Shown here in pieces: positions 8,918 through 17,345 of a stretch of 64,000 bases of DNA. A program made the translations under genes and the position numbers. The notes under the pieces are model-generated. The model searched no databases and was not told the DNA's origin. It saw nothing but the letters and a program-made list of their open reading frames with translations. Position 1 is the stretch's first letter. Each line of letters opens with the position of its first letter. Source of the stretch: Pseudomonas fulva (GTDB lineage Bacteria; Pseudomonadota; Gammaproteobacteria; Pseudomonadales; Pseudomonadaceae); assembly GCF_015680705.1 (NCBI RefSeq), contig NZ_JADNYP010000018.1, forward strand, positions 35,838-99,837. Direction: 5' to 3'.

Positions 8918-9320
8918 CTTGATACCTCGGTGTAATAGTTGTTTTTGTATGAGACCGTTTGTAGCTGCATGAAGAGGCTCGCGGCCATTCGACATTGGTA
9001 GTAATCAACCTGACGCCTGGCATGCCCTGCGCCCGGGGCTGGCCGTCCACCCGCAGCTACTTGGCGCCAGGATTATTACAGGTTTTGTCAAAACTTAGAA
9101 AAACCTTATCAGAACTTGATCTGTTTCCATTTCATCGCGCCCCTTAGAATGATCCCCGCCACAACGGCATGACACAGACTTCGAATCCGATCGCGGATCT
9201 TTTATTCCGACCCCCACGCCGGGCAACTTGATCCGCCATTCACTCGATGCCTTTGACCTGATATTCACGCGGCTTTCACAGCCGCGCGCTTCCCCACGAC
9301 TTCGAACAGGTAAAACCCCC
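8918..9320. other. Divergent intergenic region, acsA and DUF2790 gene
   Basis: This 403-base region carries the promoters of two divergent genes. It is AT-rich around 9080-9120, with a TTTTGTCAAAA palindrome. On the minus strand TGTAATAAT (about 9072-9080) resembles an extended -10 for acsA. These are weak calls, and no further gene is seen. Confidence 0.3.
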
Positions 9321-9575
9321 ATGAAAGCGTTACTGGTATTGGTACTCGCTGGTCTCTGCAGCACAGCCATGGCTGAAGACGCAACGGCCACTGCCGAGAC
9401 ACCGGTGGAACAGTACAGCTATGATCAGACCCTGGACATCGCCCGTGTGTTGTCCGTGAGCCCGGTCCCCAATGTCTGCGCGGTGGTGCCGGCGCGCATG
9501 ACCTACGAAGATTCCGCAGGTCACCGGCATATCCTGGAATACCGGGTCATGGGCAACGGTTGCTCCAACGGTTGA
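9321..9575 (+). CDS. DUF2790 domain protein, small exported
   Basis: This 84-residue protein has a signal peptide (MKALLVLVLAGLCSTAMA, then EDATA). The core YDQTLDIARVLSV, CAVVPARMTYED, HILEYRVMGNGCSNG is the DUF2790 pattern abundant in Pseudomonas, with two cysteines likely to form a disulfide in the periplasm. The function is unknown; some members respond to copper or envelope conditions, but nothing here shows that. ATG 9321 is chosen because it begins the signal peptide. Confidence 0.8.
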   Translation: MKALLVLVLAGLCSTAMAEDATATAETPVEQYSYDQTLDIARVLSVSPVPNVCAVVPARMTYEDSAGHRHILEYRVMGNGCSNG

Positions 9576-9634
9576 GCGCCTGCCGCCCGCGCCGGACGAG
9601 CCCGCAGTCGCATAGCGCCTCATCCGCGGGACAA

Positions 9635-9655
9635 CGACCCAGGCCGCCTGGGTCG
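9635..9655. terminator. Perfect hairpin downstream of the DUF2790 gene
   Basis: CGACCCAGG and CCTGGGTCG form a nine-base-pair stem with a CCG loop, 60 bases after the stop codon. There is no T-tract. Position between convergent genes suggests a terminator. Confidence 0.35.
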
Positions 9656-9793
9656 CCTCGCGGGCGTCGCGATCGATGCAAGCCTGACGCCACATGATCG
9701 GTCATTTGCAAAGACACGATCACGATATCGATGTTCGAAGATGAACGATTGTTAACTTGCCTTCTTCGTCATTGAAGTTCAGTAACTCGACTC

Positions 9794-11353
9794 CTATTCA
9801 CTGAACTTTCCCAGTGCATGTTCACGCAACTTGTTGGCGATCGTGGTATGTGAAACACCCAGACGCTTACCCAGCGCCCGGGTGCCTGGATAGTCTTGCA
9901 GCAAAGTTTCCAGCACCGTCCTTTCGAATCGGCCGACGATAGTAGCCAGCGAGCCTTCCAGAGAAAAACCGTTCAGAGGATGACGCCCGCCATGATCCGG
10001 CAGGCGGATATGCGCGCTGCCGACCACACCGTCCTCGCATACTGAAACTGCCTGGAACAACACGTTTTCCAATTGACGGACATTGCCTGGCCAGGCATAT
10101 CGGCCCAGCTTTTCCAGCGCCGCCGGAGCCAGGCGCGGCACGGGACAGCCGATTTGCCGGCTGGCCTGGTCGAGGAAATGCTCGGCCAGGCCAGCCAGGC
10201 CGTCCATGCACTCGCGCAGCGGAGGGATGTGTAACGACAGCACGCTGAGGCGATGGTAAAGATCCTGGCGGAATTCGCCGCGCGCGCACCGTTCGGACAG
10301 GTCGAGCTGGGTCGCGCAGACGATCCGCACATCCAGGTAGACGTCCTCGTCGCTACCCACCCGACGGAAACAGCCTTCCTGCAAGAAGTGCAACAGCTTG
10401 CCCTGCAGACGTGGGCTCATCTCGTCGACACCATCGACAAACAACGTGCCGCCCGAAGTCAGCTCGAGCAACCCCAGCTTGCCTTCTGCGCGGGCTCCCT
10501 CGAAGGCGCCTGGCCCATAGCCGAACAGTTCGGTCTCGGCCATCGATTCCGACAGACCGGCGCAGTTGAGTGCAAGCATGGGCGACTGACGGCGTGGGCT
10601 CGCCAGGTGACAGGCACGGGCCAGCAGCTCCTTGCCAGTGCCGGTCTCGCCCTCGATCAGCACCGGCGCATCCAGCGGCGCCATGCGTCTGGCTTCTCGG
10701 ACCACCGCCGCCATCCTTCGCGAACTCTGGAAGATGCTGTCGAAGCCGCGCAGCTCCTGCTTGCGCACATGATAGATCTGCTCACCGATGCGATCTGCGC
10801 GGTGCAAGGTCAGCACGGCGCCTGCCAGGGCCTCGGTATCATCGAGCTGCGATTGCAGTGGCGCGACGTCGGCCAGGAATATGTCACCATGCACCTTCAG
10901 CCGTAGCCCGTTGATCCGCGAACGACCGGTTCGCATCAGCTCCGGCAGATCGAAGTCCTCGATGTGGCGCGCCAGCGACAGGCCCGGTACCTCGTCGACC
11001 CGCACACCGAGCAATTGCGCAGCCGCCCGGTTGCCAGCGACGACACCGCCGCTCATGTCGACCGACAGTACCGGGAACTCCAGGGCACCGAGCAAGGCAT
11101 TGAGTTCCATGTGCCTTCGCTCACTGGGCATCAGTCCGACCCGCTTGACCCCGAAGACGCCATCGATCGCCTCGAATTTCGGACGCAGCGACTGGAACTG
11201 CAGGTTGATCAGGTTCGGGCAGTTCAGATAGATGGCGTTGCCGTGCTCGCCGCCCACCTCTCCACGCGCCACGTTGATGCCGTACGACACCAGCAACTCG
11301 AGGATGTCACGCAGCATGCCGATGCGGTTCTGACAATGGACCTTGATACGCAT
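9794..11353 (-). CDS. phhR: PhhR, TyrR-type regulator of aromatic amino acid catabolism
   Basis: This 519-residue transcription factor comprises an ACT domain (MRIKVHCQNRIGMLRDILELL), a PAS region (about 80-190), an AAA+ domain (EGETGTGKELLARACH Walker A; GGTLFVDGVDEM Walker B; NVRQLENV) and a C-terminal helix-turn-helix (GTRALGKRLGVSHTTIANKL). The sigma-54 contact loop, normally GAFTGA, reads GAFEGA. This agrees with TyrR-type proteins acting at sigma-70 promoters. It is divergent from phhA, with a matching palindromic box between them, and is known in the genus to activate phh genes in response to phenylalanine and tyrosine. Confidence 0.9.
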   Translation of the reverse strand: MRIKVHCQNRIGMLRDILELLVSYGINVARGEVGGEHGNAIYLNCPNLINLQFQSLRPKFEAIDGVFGVKRVGLMPSERRHMELNALLGALEFPVLSVDMSGGVVAGNRAAAQLLGVRVDEVPGLSLARHIEDFDLPELMRTGRSRINGLRLKVHGDIFLADVAPLQSQLDDTEALAGAVLTLHRADRIGEQIYHVRKQELRGFDSIFQSSRRMAAVVREARRMAPLDAPVLIEGETGTGKELLARACHLASPRRQSPMLALNCAGLSESMAETELFGYGPGAFEGARAEGKLGLLELTSGGTLFVDGVDEMSPRLQGKLLHFLQEGCFRRVGSDEDVYLDVRIVCATQLDLSERCARGEFRQDLYHRLSVLSLHIPPLRECMDGLAGLAEHFLDQASRQIGCPVPRLAPAALEKLGRYAWPGNVRQLENVLFQAVSVCEDGVVGSAHIRLPDHGGRHPLNGFSLEGSLATIVGRFERTVLETLLQDYPGTRALGKRLGVSHTTIANKLREHALGKFSE

Positions 11354-11469
11354 GACGGCCTCCCTTGAACTAACAATCGACCGCCGGCGAAAAACGTGTC
11401 AGGTTTTCTTGCCAGATTGGCCTGAAAGATCGGTTTGAAACGCTTGATTCTGGGGCGCACCCTGCCATT

Positions 11470-11487
11470 CGTAAACTTTTCTTTACG
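11470..11487 (+). promoter_or_regulatory. TyrR/PhhR box
   Basis: CGTAAA, six bases (CTTTTC), TTTACG is a perfect palindrome matching the TyrR box form TGTAAA-N6-TTTACA apart from the outermost base on each side. It lies 119 bases upstream of the phhA ATG and 117 bases from the divergent phhR start, so it can serve both genes. Confidence 0.6.
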
Positions 11488-11605
11488 AGCGTAAGGTTTT
11501 CTAGGGCGGCGTTCAGGGACCGCAGCACTGGAAAAGCCTATTCGACCCTGGCTTTACTGGGCGCAAGTCAGCCGGCAAGAACAAGAACCGTCCTGGAGAG
11601 CTTCC

Positions 11606-12391
11606 ATGAAACAGACCCACTATGTGGCACGCGAACCGGATCCACAGGGCTTCATCGACTATTCGCCGCAAGACCATCAGGTCTGGCATACCTTGATCGA
11701 GCGACAGCTGAAGGTGGTCGAAGGACGCGCCTGCCAGGAATACCTGGACGGTGTCGAGCAGCTTCGGCTGCCACGCGAGCGGATCCCTCAGCTTGGCGAG
11801 ATAAACAAGGTGCTCGCTGCCAGCACCGGCTGGCAGGTGGCACGGGTACCAGCGCTGATCCCGTTCCAGACCTTCTTCGAACTACTGGCCAGCAAGCGTT
11901 TTCCGGTGGCGACCTTCATCCGCACCCCGCAAGAGCTGGACTACCTGCAGGAACCGGATATCTTCCATGAGATTTTCGGTCATTGCCCGCTGCTGACCAA
12001 CCCCTGGTTCGCCGAATTCACCCATACCTACGGCAAGCTGGGGCTGGCCGCGAGCAAGCAGGAGCGTGTGTACCTGGCGCGGCTGTACTGGATGACCATC
12101 GAGTTCGGCCTGATCGAGACCGCCCAGGGCCGCAGGATCTATGGCGGTGGTATTCTTTCGTCGCCCAAGGAAACCCTCTACAGCCTGTCCGAGACACCGG
12201 AACACCAGCCCTTCGATCCACTCGAAGCCATGCGCACGCCCTACCGCATCGACATCCTACAGCCGGTCTACTTCGTCTTGCCGAACCTCAGGCGCTTGTT
12301 CGACCTGGCCCATGAAGACATCATGGCGCTCGTCCAGCGTGCCATGCAGCTAGGGTTGCACGCGCCCAAGTTCCCGCCCCGGGCGGCCTGA
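11606..12391 (+). CDS. phhA: Phenylalanine-4-hydroxylase
   Basis: This 261-residue non-haem iron, pterin-dependent enzyme converts phenylalanine to tyrosine. The iron-binding HEIFGHCP supplies two His, and the third ligand Glu lies in RLYWMTIEFGLIE. The substrate/pterin region IPFQTFFELLASKRFPVATFIR is present. The length fits the bacterial single-domain enzyme, which lacks the ACT domain of animals. GGAGAG precedes the ATG. It is followed after 46 bases by phhB, which recycles the cofactor. Confidence 0.95.
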   Translation: MKQTHYVAREPDPQGFIDYSPQDHQVWHTLIERQLKVVEGRACQEYLDGVEQLRLPRERIPQLGEINKVLAASTGWQVARVPALIPFQTFFELLASKRFPVATFIRTPQELDYLQEPDIFHEIFGHCPLLTNPWFAEFTHTYGKLGLAASKQERVYLARLYWMTIEFGLIETAQGRRIYGGGILSSPKETLYSLSETPEHQPFDPLEAMRTPYRIDILQPVYFVLPNLRRLFDLAHEDIMALVQRAMQLGLHAPKFPPRAA

Positions 12392-12437
12392 GCGTCTTGG
12401 TGCCACCACCCGAACATCCATCGACCGGAGCCCATTG

Positions 12438-12797
12438 ATGACCGCCTTGAACCAAGCCCACTGCGAAGCCTGTCGCGCCGATGCCCCACAGGTCACCGAA
12501 CAGGAACTGGCAGCACTGATTCGCGAGATCCCCGACTGGAACATCGAAGTTCGCGACGGGATCATGCAGCTGGAAAGAGTATTCGCATTCAGAAACTTCA
12601 AGCATGCCCTGGCCTTCACCAACGCGGTTGGCCAGATCGCCGAGGCCGAAGGGCATCATCCGGGGTTGCTGACGGAATGGGGCAAGGTCACCGTCACTTG
12701 GTGGAGCCATTCGATCAAGGGCCTGCACCGCAACGACTTCGTCATGGCCGCCAGGACCGACCAGGTCGCCCAGTCGGCCGAGGGCCGCAAAGTCTGA
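12438..12797 (+). CDS. phhB: Pterin-4a-carbinolamine dehydratase
   Basis: This 119-residue DCoH-family enzyme dehydrates the 4a-hydroxy-pterin made by PhhA. It shows the active-site signature EAEGHHPGLLTEWGKVTVTWWSHSIKGL, whose key parts are GHHP, the central W and the T-W-W run. ATG 12438 has GGAG nine bases upstream; a TTG immediately before it is in frame but is not needed. It forms an operon with phhA. Confidence 0.94.
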   Translation: MTALNQAHCEACRADAPQVTEQELAALIREIPDWNIEVRDGIMQLERVFAFRNFKHALAFTNAVGQIAEAEGHHPGLLTEWGKVTVTWWSHSIKGLHRNDFVMAARTDQVAQSAEGRKV

Positions 12798-12875
12798 CAA
12801 ACGGCCCACCCCGCGCCTGCCTTGAAGCGCGATGGATCGCGCATGATGGCAGGCGCTGGAACGCAAGGACTTCTA

Positions 12876-12950
12876 AGTGTCATCGAGGCTGCTGTATCCT
12901 GCCCCCGCTTTGCGAACCCCTGCGCCTGGCGCAGCCCCTTCGATGACACT
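12876..12950 (+). promoter_or_regulatory. Long inverted repeat with inner hairpin ahead of a 42-codon gene
   Basis: AGTGTCATCGA (12876-12886) is repeated exactly in inverse at 12940-12950 with a 53-base spacer. Inside the spacer TGCGCC-T-GGCGCA (12921-12933) forms another perfect stem. The gene start is 16 bases beyond the second arm. It could be a structured leader, a small RNA or a protein site; the sequence does not decide. Confidence 0.4.
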
Positions 12951-12965
12951 AGCGAGGACGACGAG

Positions 12966-13094
12966 ATGCACGAGATCCCGAATCTTCCCTTCCCAAGCCT
13001 GAACCCTGAAGAGCACTCCGTTGCCCCCCATGCCGAGCCTGCAGCAACTGCCCAGCAGGACGGCGAAGACGCCTCCAGCGCCGACCAAGACTAG
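12966..13094 (+). CDS. Small hypothetical protein, 42 residues
   Basis: The frame MHEIPNLPFPSLNPEE continues to ADQD. It is acidic, has no membrane segment and is rich in Pro, Ala and Glu. GAGG nine bases before the ATG supports translation. It follows phhB by 168 bases with a large inverted repeat between. Its TAG stop coincides with the edge of a mobile-element end, so the original C-terminus may have been longer. I do not recognise the family. Confidence 0.5.
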   Translation: MHEIPNLPFPSLNPEEHSVAPHAEPAATAQQDGEDASSADQD

Positions 13095-13120
13095 GCTTTG
13101 TACGAAAAGTGCCTGGCCGA
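13092..13120. repeat. Solo end of a MITE/IS-like element
   Basis: CTA followed by GGCTTTGTACGAAAA and then GTGCCTGGCCGA closely matches the right-hand terminal repeat of the element at 59438-59578, read inward. No second end was found within the next 150 bases, so this is a remnant or a one-ended copy. The flanking CTAG fits the YTAR target used by some IS5-group elements. Confidence 0.45.
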
Positions 13121-13220
13121 CCCTGGGCCCGCTTTGCAGACCATCCCGCCACGGCGGCCTCCTACAGGTGGCCGCTGAGGCGTTTGCATCCCACGGCAGG
13201 AGCGACCGCCGCCCAGCCGG

Positions 13221-16200
13221 TCATGGCCGCACGTGCTGCAGTACCACTTCCAGCGGATGGCGCAGCTTGCGGTCGGCAAGGCGCTTGACCTGGCTGCGGC
13301 AGGAATAGCCGGTCGCCAGGGCCTCGCCTTCCTTGTCCAGTTTGCTTGCCCAAGACTGTTCGAAAATGGTTCGCGAGGTCTCCTGGTTGCGCGCCTCATG
13401 CCCATAGGTGCCAGACATCCCGCAGCAGCCGGTCGCCTCGGTGGTCAGCTTCAGCCCCAACCTGGCGAAGACCTGTTCCCACTGCCGGACACTGGCCGGA
13501 ACATTGGTCTTTTCCGTGCAATGCGCCATCAGACGGAAATGCTCAACGGTGGCGCTGGGCTGACTGGGCAGCACGTCGATCAACCACTCCTGCGGCAGCA
13601 GCACCTTCGGACACCCCTCGAGCCCCGGTACTTTCTGGTATTCCTGGCGATAGACCAGGGTCATGGCCGGATCCAGCCCGACCAGCGGCACGCCGCAATC
13701 GGCCAAGGCCTTGAGCTGGCTGCCGTTGCGAATGGCCGCCTTGGCGAATGCGCCCAGGAAGCCTTGTACGTGCAATGGCTTGCCATTGGCGCTGTAGGGC
13801 GCCAGGAACACGCGATGCCCCAAACGATGGGCCAGATCGATGAACGCCGCGAGCAAGGGGGTTTCGAAATAGCGGGTGAAGGCGTCCTGGACCAGCACGA
13901 TGCTGCGCTCGCGCTGGGCCGGCGTCAGCTCGCTCAAGGCCGGGACGGTCGCCACGCCGACCCGGCAGCGGGTCAGGGTCGATTGCAGGTTGAAGCGGCT
14001 GATCAAGGGGCTGTCGACCATGCCGACCTGCTCGGCCAGCAGCTTGTTCACCCACCTGGAGCCCATCACTGCGTTGTACAGCCCGGGCGCGTAAGCCAGA
14101 TAGGGAATGCTGAATTCCAGCGAACCGATCAGGTAGTCGCGCAGCGGACGCTGGTAGCGGCCGTGGTACAGCTCGAGAAAGCGCGAACGGAAGTCCGGCA
14201 CGTTGACCTTGACTGGGCACTGCCCGGCGCATGACTTGCAAGCCAGGCAGCCAGCCATGGCATCGTACACCTCGTGGGAGAAATCCTCCTGGCCCTGCCG
14301 ACGCGCACGCTCGTTGCGCAGGCGTGCCGGCAGCCCCTTGAGCCAGCCGCTCGGCTGGCGCGCAGCGGCAAGCACATCGACGTCGGCCGCGCCTTGCAGC
14401 CGCAGCCACTCGCGAATCAGCGAGGCGCGCCCCTTGGGCGAATGACGACGCTCGCGCGTGGCTTTCCAGGACGGGCACATCGCATCGTTCGGATCGTAGT
14501 TGTAGCAGGCGCCGTTGCCATTGCAATGCACGGCACTGCCGAAGCTCTGCCAGACACGTTCGTCGATGCTGCGATCGAGTTCGCCGCGCAGCGGTGCCTC
14601 GTCCACCTTGATCAACCCTTCGGCGCTGTCGGGCGGCGTGCAGATCTTTCCCGGGTTGAGCTGGTTGTGCGGATCGAAGGCGCCCTTGAGACGCTGCAGC
14701 GCCGGGTACAGCTCGCCGAAGTATTCCGGCACGTATTCCGAACGCAAGCCCTTGCCGTGTTCGCCCCACAACAGGCCACCGTAACGCCGCGTCAAGGCCG
14801 CCACGGCATCGGAAATCGGCTTGACCAGCGCGGCCTGGGCCGGATCCTTCATGTCCAGCGCCGGACGCACGTGCAGCACGCCGGCATCGACATGGCCGAA
14901 CATGCCGTACGCCAGACCGTGACCGTCGAGCAGCGCACGAAATTCGGCGATGTAGTCGGCCAGTTGCTCCGGAGGGACCGCGGTATCCTCCACGAACGGC
15001 TGCGGACGCACTTCGCCTTCGACGTTGCCGAGCAGCCCCACCGAGCGCTTGCGCATCGCGTATACCCGCGTGACCGCCTCGGCGCCCTCGGCCAGGGTGT
15101 GCCCCAGGCGCTCGACGCTGGTGTCGGCCTGCAGATGCTCGACGAAGGCACGGACTCTGGCGTGGACCTCGTCAGGCTGGTCGCCACAGAACTCGACCAG
15201 ATTGATGCCCAAGGTCGGGCGCTGCGCATCGGCGGGGAAGTATTCGGCGACACTGTCCCAGACGATGTCCTTCATCGCCAGCATCAGTACCTTGGAATCC
15301 ACCGTCTCGATCGAAAGCGGCTTGAGCGCCATCAGTGCATTGGCGTCGCGCAGCGCATCCATGAAACTGGCATAGCGCACGTTGACCAGCACCGCATAGC
15401 GGGGAATCGGCAGTACGTTGAGCTTGGCCTCGACGACGTAGCCTAGCGATCCTTCGGCACCACACAGGACACTGTTGAGGTTGAAACGACCCTGTTCGTC
15501 ACGCAGGTGGGCCAGGTCGTAGCCGGTCAGGCAGCGATTGAGCTTGGGGAAGGTGTGCTCGATCAGTTCAGCCTGGGTTCGCTGGATGTCGCGCGCCGTG
15601 CGGTAGACCTCCCCCACCCGCCCGGAAGCCGCGCAAGCCAGTTCTAGCGTCTGGTCGTCGATCGGCAGGCTGTGCAGGCGTTCGCCACCGAGCAGCACGC
15701 TGTGCAGCTCGAGCACATGGTCGCGAGTCTTGCCATAGGTGCAGCTGCCCTGGCCGCTGGCATCGGTATTGATCATGCCGCCGATGGTCGCCCGGTTGGA
15801 CGTCGACAGCTCCGGCGCGAAGAACAGCCCGTGCGGCTTGAGCGCGGCATTGAGCTGGTCCTTGACCACCCCGGCCTGAACCCTCACCCAGCGCTCCTGC
15901 ACGTTGATCTCGAGGATCTCGTTCATGTGCCGGGACAGATCGACGACGATGCCATCGGTCAGCGACTGGCCATTGGTTCCGGTCCCTCCGCCGCGAGGCG
16001 TCAGCTTGACCTGGCGAAAGCGTGCTTCGCCCATCAGCCTGGCGACGCGCGCCACATCGTCGGCATCGACCGGAAAGACGGCAGCCTGGGGCAGGCGCTG
16101 GTAGATGGAGTTGTCGGTGGCCAGCACCGTGCGCGTGCCGTAGTCGGCACTGATCTGGCCACGGAAGCCGCTGGCGCGCAACGCTTCGAGAAACTCGGGA

Positions 16201-16241
16201 TAGTTGGCGGCAGGCGCCTGGGGGTGCAGTTGGGCGATCAT
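13221..16241 (-). CDS. FAD-linked, Fe-S binding dehydrogenase, YdiJ family (D-2-hydroxyglutarate dehydrogenase-like)
   Basis: This is a 1006-residue fusion. The N-terminal FAD_binding_4 domain shows the VAO/PCMH pattern KLTPRGGGTGTNGQS and STSNRATIGGMINTDASGQGS. A C-terminal FAD-oxidase domain follows (about 300-550, including LWGEHGKGLRSEYVP). A ferredoxin-like segment has CLACKSCAGQCP near residue 660. Two CCG-type cysteine regions end the protein (AHCTEKTNVP, TGCCGMSGTYGHE). The same architecture occurs in E. coli YdiJ, reported to oxidise D-2-hydroxyglutarate. The substrate here is inferred by family only. It is divergent from a LysR gene, a plausible regulator. Confidence 0.85.
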   Translation of the reverse strand: MIAQLHPQAPAANYPEFLEALRASGFRGQISADYGTRTVLATDNSIYQRLPQAAVFPVDADDVARVARLMGEARFRQVKLTPRGGGTGTNGQSLTDGIVVDLSRHMNEILEINVQERWVRVQAGVVKDQLNAALKPHGLFFAPELSTSNRATIGGMINTDASGQGSCTYGKTRDHVLELHSVLLGGERLHSLPIDDQTLELACAASGRVGEVYRTARDIQRTQAELIEHTFPKLNRCLTGYDLAHLRDEQGRFNLNSVLCGAEGSLGYVVEAKLNVLPIPRYAVLVNVRYASFMDALRDANALMALKPLSIETVDSKVLMLAMKDIVWDSVAEYFPADAQRPTLGINLVEFCGDQPDEVHARVRAFVEHLQADTSVERLGHTLAEGAEAVTRVYAMRKRSVGLLGNVEGEVRPQPFVEDTAVPPEQLADYIAEFRALLDGHGLAYGMFGHVDAGVLHVRPALDMKDPAQAALVKPISDAVAALTRRYGGLLWGEHGKGLRSEYVPEYFGELYPALQRLKGAFDPHNQLNPGKICTPPDSAEGLIKVDEAPLRGELDRSIDERVWQSFGSAVHCNGNGACYNYDPNDAMCPSWKATRERRHSPKGRASLIREWLRLQGAADVDVLAAARQPSGWLKGLPARLRNERARRQGQEDFSHEVYDAMAGCLACKSCAGQCPVKVNVPDFRSRFLELYHGRYQRPLRDYLIGSLEFSIPYLAYAPGLYNAVMGSRWVNKLLAEQVGMVDSPLISRFNLQSTLTRCRVGVATVPALSELTPAQRERSIVLVQDAFTRYFETPLLAAFIDLAHRLGHRVFLAPYSANGKPLHVQGFLGAFAKAAIRNGSQLKALADCGVPLVGLDPAMTLVYRQEYQKVPGLEGCPKVLLPQEWLIDVLPSQPSATVEHFRLMAHCTEKTNVPASVRQWEQVFARLGLKLTTEATGCCGMSGTYGHEARNQETSRTIFEQSWASKLDKEGEALATGYSCRSQVKRLADRKLRHPLEVVLQHVRP

Positions 16242-16415
16242 CGAAGGACGGCCTCTTTATCGGCTGGTTCACGGTGGTGGGCAATCGGCGCATGGCCTGG
16301 TTGCCTGTCGTAACGGCATGAATCGATCCAGGCCGAATGACGAATAGGGCAATGTTCCTGTACTTTCGAAGCAAGGGCAAACGGATAATCCTGCCGCTAT
16401 CGATGACTTCAATGA

Positions 16416-17300
16416 ATGAATTACCGCCACCTGACACCGTCCATGTCGCTCCTGCTGGCCTTCGAGGCGGCAGCCCGGCACGAAAGCTACACGCGAGCCG
16501 CGGTGGAGCTTTCCCTGACCCAGAGTGCCGTCAGCCGCCAGGTCCAGGCGCTCGAAAAGCAACTGGGCCTGACCCTGTTCAGGCGTGAAGGGCGCCAGGT
16601 CCAACTGACCGATGTCGGGCGCCTTTACCAGCGCCAGTTGAGCGAAGCGCTCGGACGGATCCGTAGCGCCACCTTGCAGGCCCTGGCCTACCAGTCCGGG
16701 GTCGGCACGCTTCGCCTGGCCACCTTGCCGACGTTCGGCTCCAAATGGTTGCTGCCGCGCCTGCATGCCTTCTATACCGCCCATCCGGGCATGCTGGTGC
16801 ATATCCATTCGCGGATCGAGGCGATCGACTTCGAAACCAGCGAAATCGATGCCGCCATCGGCGTGGCCAGCCACGACCTGTCAGGCTTGGTCTGCCACAG
16901 GTTGCATGCCGAAGAGCTGGTGGTGGTGTTGCCGCCGTCGGCGGCGCAGCAGGCCGAGGCATGGACCGCGGCCAGGATCAGCGAACAGTTGCTGCTCACC
17001 GTGGCCAACAATCCGCACGCCTGGGGCGAATGGTTCTCTCACCACGCCCTGCCCCATCGCGGCATGCGCCTGGGCCCGAGCTTCGAGCTGACGTCGCACC
17101 TGATCCAGGCCGTCAGGGCCGGCATCGGCATCGGCCTGGTGCCCAGGATCCTCGTGCAGGAGGAACTGGCCAATGGCGAGCTGTTCAGCCCGGCAGCGGC
17201 CTTCGCCAGCCAGCGCAGCTATTACCTGATCTACCCGCCGCGCAACGAAGCGCTGCCTTCGCTGCGGGCTTTCCGCGGCTGGCTGCTGGAGCAGATCTGA
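16416..17300 (+). CDS. LysR-family transcriptional regulator
   Basis: This 294-residue regulator has an N-terminal winged helix-turn-helix (FEAAARHESYTRAAVELSLTQSAVSRQVQALEK, of which TRAAVELSLTQSAVSR is the core) and a GcvA-like effector domain (TLRLATLPTFGSKWLLPRL, AAIGVASHDL, IQAVRAGIGIGLVPRILV). No clear ribosome site precedes ATG 16416, but it sits where the domain begins. Divergent placement, 174 bases from the FAD dehydrogenase gene, suggests it regulates that gene. The ligand is unknown. Confidence 0.87.
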   Translation: MNYRHLTPSMSLLLAFEAAARHESYTRAAVELSLTQSAVSRQVQALEKQLGLTLFRREGRQVQLTDVGRLYQRQLSEALGRIRSATLQALAYQSGVGTLRLATLPTFGSKWLLPRLHAFYTAHPGMLVHIHSRIEAIDFETSEIDAAIGVASHDLSGLVCHRLHAEELVVVLPPSAAQQAEAWTAARISEQLLLTVANNPHAWGEWFSHHALPHRGMRLGPSFELTSHLIQAVRAGIGIGLVPRILVQEELANGELFSPAAAFASQRSYYLIYPPRNEALPSLRAFRGWLLEQI

Positions 17301-17311
17301 GACCGGTGAGC

Positions 17312-17329
17312 CGCTGCCCGGCGGCAGCG
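17312..17329. terminator. Hairpin between convergent LysR and permease genes
   Basis: CGCTGCC and GGCAGCG pair around a CGGC loop in the 45-base gap between two convergent stops. It lacks a T-tract, so termination is inferred from placement. Confidence 0.35.
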
Positions 17330-17345
17330 ACTCGCCGGCGCGTCG

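Noticed and set aside
6743..8935. 730-codon plus-strand frame opposite acsA
   Set aside because: It lies antisense to the whole acetyl-CoA synthetase gene. The translation has no recognisable domain and follows the third-position GC pattern of acsA.
12822..12965. N-terminal extension of the small gene at 12966
   Set aside because: It would run through the inverted repeat and has no ribosome site; ATG 12966 has a good one.
13233..15446. Several long plus-strand frames opposite the YdiJ-type gene
   Set aside because: All are antisense shadows of one 1006-residue enzyme with clear FAD and Fe-S motifs.
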